Shown here: positions 60,635 through 64,000 of the stretch, piece after piece
Layout: each line of letters starts with the position of its first letter
Numbering within the stretch: the first letter of the stretch is position 1
Assembly (NCBI GenBank): GCA_029817715.1
Contig: JARUPY010000473.1
Coordinates: 3,782,001 to 3,846,000 of the forward strand
Reading direction: 5' to 3'
DNA: 64,000 nt
From: Melastoma dodecandrum
Taxonomy: Eukaryota > Streptophyta > Magnoliopsida > Myrtales > Melastomataceae
Program-made: the position numbers and the translations under genes
The notes under the pieces: generated by a model
Databases searched by the model: none
What the model saw: only the letters and a program-made list of their open reading frames with translations
What the model was told of the DNA's origin: nothing

Positions 60635-62217
60635 TTAAATCAACAGGATGCTGGAGGCCAGGGTGAGGGCCAAGATCTTGAGAGAGGGCCAGACCGTTGT
60701 GGAAGAAGAATAAACAATCTGAATGGTGAAGTTGCAGTTGGCCTGTGAAATGTTGCTGGTGGTGATCTTAGCCAAGCCCTGGAAATTACAACTCTGGGGG
60801 TTCTGGTTCTGGATCTGATAGTATGAGTTAAAAGCGTAGGAACCACTCGCATGTGCATCCAGACCACTACATGACGACCCGGGCGTGAGTGCCGTGCAAT
60901 CAGCACGTGTACACGCATAGTTGATGTTGTCATCGAGCTTCGGCACATCCTTTGCATCGGGATTGAGCATGCACCATGTCAGGGGTTGGTACGTCACGTT
61001 CTGAGCAGGAACCAATGACTTGTTATCCCCCTTGCCGGGGAGATCGATCGGGAGTTTTGGCTGCCCATCATATCTGAAGAGGCCCCAGTGCCTCTCGAAG
61101 TTCCTTGGCAAGATGCTCTTGGCATCCTCGTCAAGGAGACCAAACAGGTAGACTTCAATATATCCCGGTCGGAGAGGTGTGCCTTGGTTTGCCGCAAGTT
61201 TCTTCATTAGCCCGTTGTAGAATCTAGTAGCATATGCCGAATTGGCGTTCTTGTCACCGTCGGTAGGCCACCCAACCTCGCCAACAAAAATCGGCATGTC
61301 CTCGTGCCCAATCGCTTTCAAAGCTGATACCAGCGTATCAAAATTAGCATCGAAGACATTGGTGTACTTCGTCCTATTATCGATAAGCGGGCTTGCGCCG
61401 TCAAAGAAGGCATAGTCCCTGGGGAAGTTGGCGCTCAAGTAAAGACTCAGGAATGAATAAATGTTAACCGAGAAAGGAGCTTTGTTCTCTGCCAAGAAAT
61501 CGACAATCAGCTGCATTTACACGATCACGTCGCTGCGGAACCTACCGGAAGAAGGGACAGGATTGTCGACGGGAGAGTTATATACATCGGCATTGAAAGG
61601 AACAGTCGCCTTTACTATATCGCCGAGACCTGCTTCGTTGAGGGCTCTCTGGATGTTATGTAGAGCCGGGAAGATGGTATTAAGATATGTCCCGTTTTAT
61701 GCACTGAGGAACGGTTCGTTCCCGATGGCGACATATCTGCAAGTGACATCCAAATAGAGGCCTAATCAACCAATTCGTCTAATATGAAAGAAGAAGGCAG
61801 TGTCAGGCATCGCTGATCACATTTGCGGATAATCCCTCACCTGATGTCGACTCCGCCAGTGAAGTTATAAGCTGTGACGTTCTTCTTCACCCACTCCACA
61901 GCCTTATCGTAATTATTCATGGTCTCGAGCATCTCATTCGGGACAGCAACCATGACCTCGATCCCGCTCCCTGCAAGCCCCTTCAACACGGTCCTGTCCG
62001 CGTCGAACAACTTCACCTGCCCAATCCCATTATCTTTCAACATCTGTACAACCGTTCGGGGAGGCAACCTGTGAATGGCGATTGTCCCCCAGTTCACGCC
62101 TAGGCATTCGACACCGCCAACAAACAGAGGGAGAGGATCGTCATCGTTGAATGGCGGCACGTCTCCATTTTCGTTCCTTTCTCCCCCGAGGGATGGTGGG
62201 ACTCCATGAAACGTCAA
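60635..62217 (-). pseudogene. GH17 glucan endo-1,3-beta-glucosidase with X8 (CBM43) domain, two in-frame stops
   Basis: Exon 1 (62217-61841) and exon 2 (61736-60635) join in phase at GGVDI-R. The GH17 barrel starts at GVNWGT; the catalytic pair is visible as the Glu of GNEPF and of VGEVGWPT. The X8 domain (WCMLNPDAKD, INYACTRADCTAL, SSC, SYAFNSYYQ, CNFQG) and a C-terminal hydrophobic tail fit a GPI-anchored wall enzyme acting on callose. Two TAA codons interrupt exon 2, at 61699-61697 (right after GNEPFLSA) and at 61519-61517 (after FRSDVIV). The open frame before GVNWGT contains no ATG and no hydrophobic signal peptide, unlike the family. The rest is well conserved, so the damage is recent or caused by sequence error. 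Confidence 0.8.
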
Positions 62218-62547
62218 AAAAGCTCGGGCTGTACTCTGCCTTCTCTTCTTCCTCTTGTTACCGGGCAGATCTAACGAGGGGCAGGCAACAATGCTGTAGC
62301 GGTTAATGTGTACCGGGGGGGGGGGGGGTGTTGGCCTTGGATGCGTTTTCGCTGGTCCGAGGTTGTTATGGACCGGACGAGGACGTGCATGGTGTGAGTG
62401 AAAACAGACAAAAGGAAAATTACAAGAAAATGGGAGCGGAGAATGGTTCAGAGGAAAATCAAATTTTGGGGTGAGTTTTTGACGGATAATTCGCTACGTT
62501 GACATCATGGCGTCTCTAACGTGCCATTTCACACGTCAGCACATCCT
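62218..62547. other. Gap between GH17 pseudogene and TOP2
   Basis: This contains a run of 14 G (62315-62328) and the 3' flank of the TOP2 gene. I see no coding region. Confidence 0.45.
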
Positions 62548-64000
62548 CTAATCTTCGTCCTCCTCGAATTCGGAGTCCTCCGTCGCCTTCACGCTGTCCG
62601 AGTCGTCGCTCACCACATACCTCGTCTGCTTGCGGCTAGCCCTCCGTGGCCTCACGCTCGAGGCTTCAGATGTGCCGGGGCCTTCCGTTTGGAGGACCGA
62701 ACTGCTCTTCTTGTGGAAGGGAGATGCCCTCGTCTTCCTCACCTTCTTCTCCGGGGAAATCCCCGTGCTCTCGGCCGGCTTCAGTTTGTCGGTCAAGACC
62801 ATCTGCTTTGAATCGGCTTTCTTCGCCGGGCCCCTCTTCTTGGATGCTGCCGCGGCTGCCCGAGGTTTCCTCCCTGCCTTTGCCGGAGCCTCGCCTGGGG
62901 ATATGTCATAGGCATCATCACTCACTGCCTCATCGGCCTCTTCCTCGGATGTGTCCGAAAGTCTGATGGTTGGCTTCTTCCTTGGGGCAGCCCTCCTCGG
63001 TTCTCTAGTCTTGGCTGGTCTGGCGGCATTACCATTCTGTGGCACTGTAGAGTCAACACCAAATGAATTAAGCAGGATAGCTCAATGGAAAGAGCAGCTA
63101 GGTGTTGATGGGCTGTGGGTCGCTCGAGGCTTGCCTGCTTGATTTTCTGGGGAAGATTCCAGGTTATATGCGGCTAAACGGTCCTTTAGTTCAAGCACTT
63201 CGTCGTCGTGCAAAAAAAAAATTCAGAAAGCAGATTCACAAGCGCAATGGGAAAAGAAGAAACTGGAATGAACTCAAAAGACCTTAGAAGCAGGAGTTTT
63301 CTTTGCAGCTGCTCGTCCTCGGGGATTTGCGACCTTGCCTGCATTTGCTGATCATTACATGCCAAATTTGTGAAGCCAGTTTTAAACAAAACAAAAGTAG
63401 CTAGGCAAATAATCTTTTGCTCGAGGACCTATATCGGCAGCCATTGTAGTTGATGAAGGTTGGGCAGCGTCAGGTTGAGCCTTGGCGACTTTTCCGGTGT
63501 TTTTCCAGGCATTTTTTCCTGCCTGCCTTGGGGCATTAGTCCCAGCCCCATTGCCAACATACGTCTTCTGCTTCCTTTCTTTTTCGAATTCGGCAGCCTC
63601 TTTTTCAAGCTCCTGCAGTCAGCCGCAGAAGGTGTACAGAAATACCACGTTGTTAACACAAAGATTTTTAAAAAAAATCATGTACTGTCAACGAAAAGAG
63701 AGAGAACAATACACCGAGTTGCTCCTCGAGTGCTTCAAGGTCCTTCAGCCACAACTTCTCCGGAGTTGCTTTTCTCAGCTCATCGACCTCACCGACAAGC
63801 CTCTCCTTGTTAGCACATAGTTGCTGAACCTTTTCCAAAGTCAAAGTACCGATAGCCAGCGAGAGGAGGTATTCATAGTCGCTGGCCCGCAAATCTCCTC
63901 CAGGGAGTGCCTGTGTCTCTGAGTTTTCCTCTACATCCTCTACCTGATCTGTGGCCCCAGCAACTGCCATATCGTCAGTATTGTACTTCTTCCTGTAGGG
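62548..64000 (-). CDS. TOP2: DNA topoisomerase II, C-terminal exons (5' part beyond right edge)
   Basis: Four exons are visible and in phase: from the window edge to 63713, 63612-63429, 63338-63283 and 63036-62548. The first contains the end of the catalytic core's coiled region, DYEYLLSLAIGTLTLEKVQQ followed by LCANKERLVGEVDELRKATP and LWLKDLEALEEQL, which is diagnostic of plant topoisomerase II. The rest is the variable, charged C-terminal domain: KNAWKNTGKVAK, GRAAAKKTPASK, the Lys/Ser-rich KKPTIRLSDTSEEEADE block and a final acidic EFEEDED. This tail directs nuclear localisation and is phosphorylated in other species. The active-site Tyr and ATPase domain lie outside the window. The acceptor of the last exon could also be nine bases upstream. 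Confidence 0.88.

Noticed and set aside
63074..63180. tRNA-like start (TAGCTCAATGGAAAGAGCAG)
   Set aside because: It resembles a D-arm, but no T-arm (GGTTCGAATCC-type) or matching acceptor stem follows, and it lies inside a TOP2 intron.
1..64000. CRISPR arrays, operons and ribosome binding sites
   Set aside because: This is spliced plant nuclear DNA. The tandem repeats seen (minisatellite, palindromes, LTR units) lack unique spacers of even length.

Overview
The window is nuclear DNA from a eudicot land plant. Most genes are spliced with short GT-AG introns, they belong to plant-specific families (R2R3-MYB, DOF/CDF, LBD, BPM, NDH-complex subunit, plastid DnaJ), intergenic DNA is AT-rich, and a Ty3/gypsy LTR retrotransposon of the Tat type is present. 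I cannot name the species from sequence alone.

Layout. 1-6430 is transposon-like: the 3' end of a FAR1/MULE-type protein on the + strand faces an intact 12-exon Ulp1-type (C48) protease gene on the - strand, followed by a striking array of alternating TAGTAAA palindromes. 8300-25500 holds ordinary genes: an R2R3-MYB, a CDF-type DOF factor, a choline-transporter-like membrane protein with a GC-AG intron, the spliceosomal MFAP1 homologue, a dead BPM (MATH-BTB) gene, an LBD factor, a decayed receptor-kinase fragment and a histidine-rich protein. 25500-42860 holds a MYB5-type factor, a HugZ-like plastid heme oxygenase that shares a roughly 280-bp divergent promoter with a plastid DnaJ protein, the snoRNP subunit GAR1, and an NDH-complex subunit of the PnsB2/NDF5 family. 

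42866-57316 is one LTR retrotransposon with 5-bp target duplications (ATTAG), LTRs of about 746 and 725 bp, and a gag-pol reading frame broken by three nonsense codons. Between pol and the 3' LTR lies about 5.7 kb of extra DNA. It contains a fragment of a FAR1-RELATED SEQUENCE (FRS) host gene, a 41-43-bp minisatellite, and a fragment that resembles the linker and zinc-like motif of CLASSY/DRD1-type SNF2 proteins. Both gene fragments are in the sense orientation of the element. This is the most unusual part of the window.

58400-64000 holds an HNH-nuclease-domain gene (7 exons), a GH17 beta-1,3-glucanase gene with two in-frame stops and no visible signal peptide, and the 3' exons of DNA topoisomerase II, which runs off the right edge.

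Exon limits were placed by eye from splice dinucleotides, reading-frame phase and family conservation. Phase sums are consistent in every intact gene model given, but no alignment or transcript was available.
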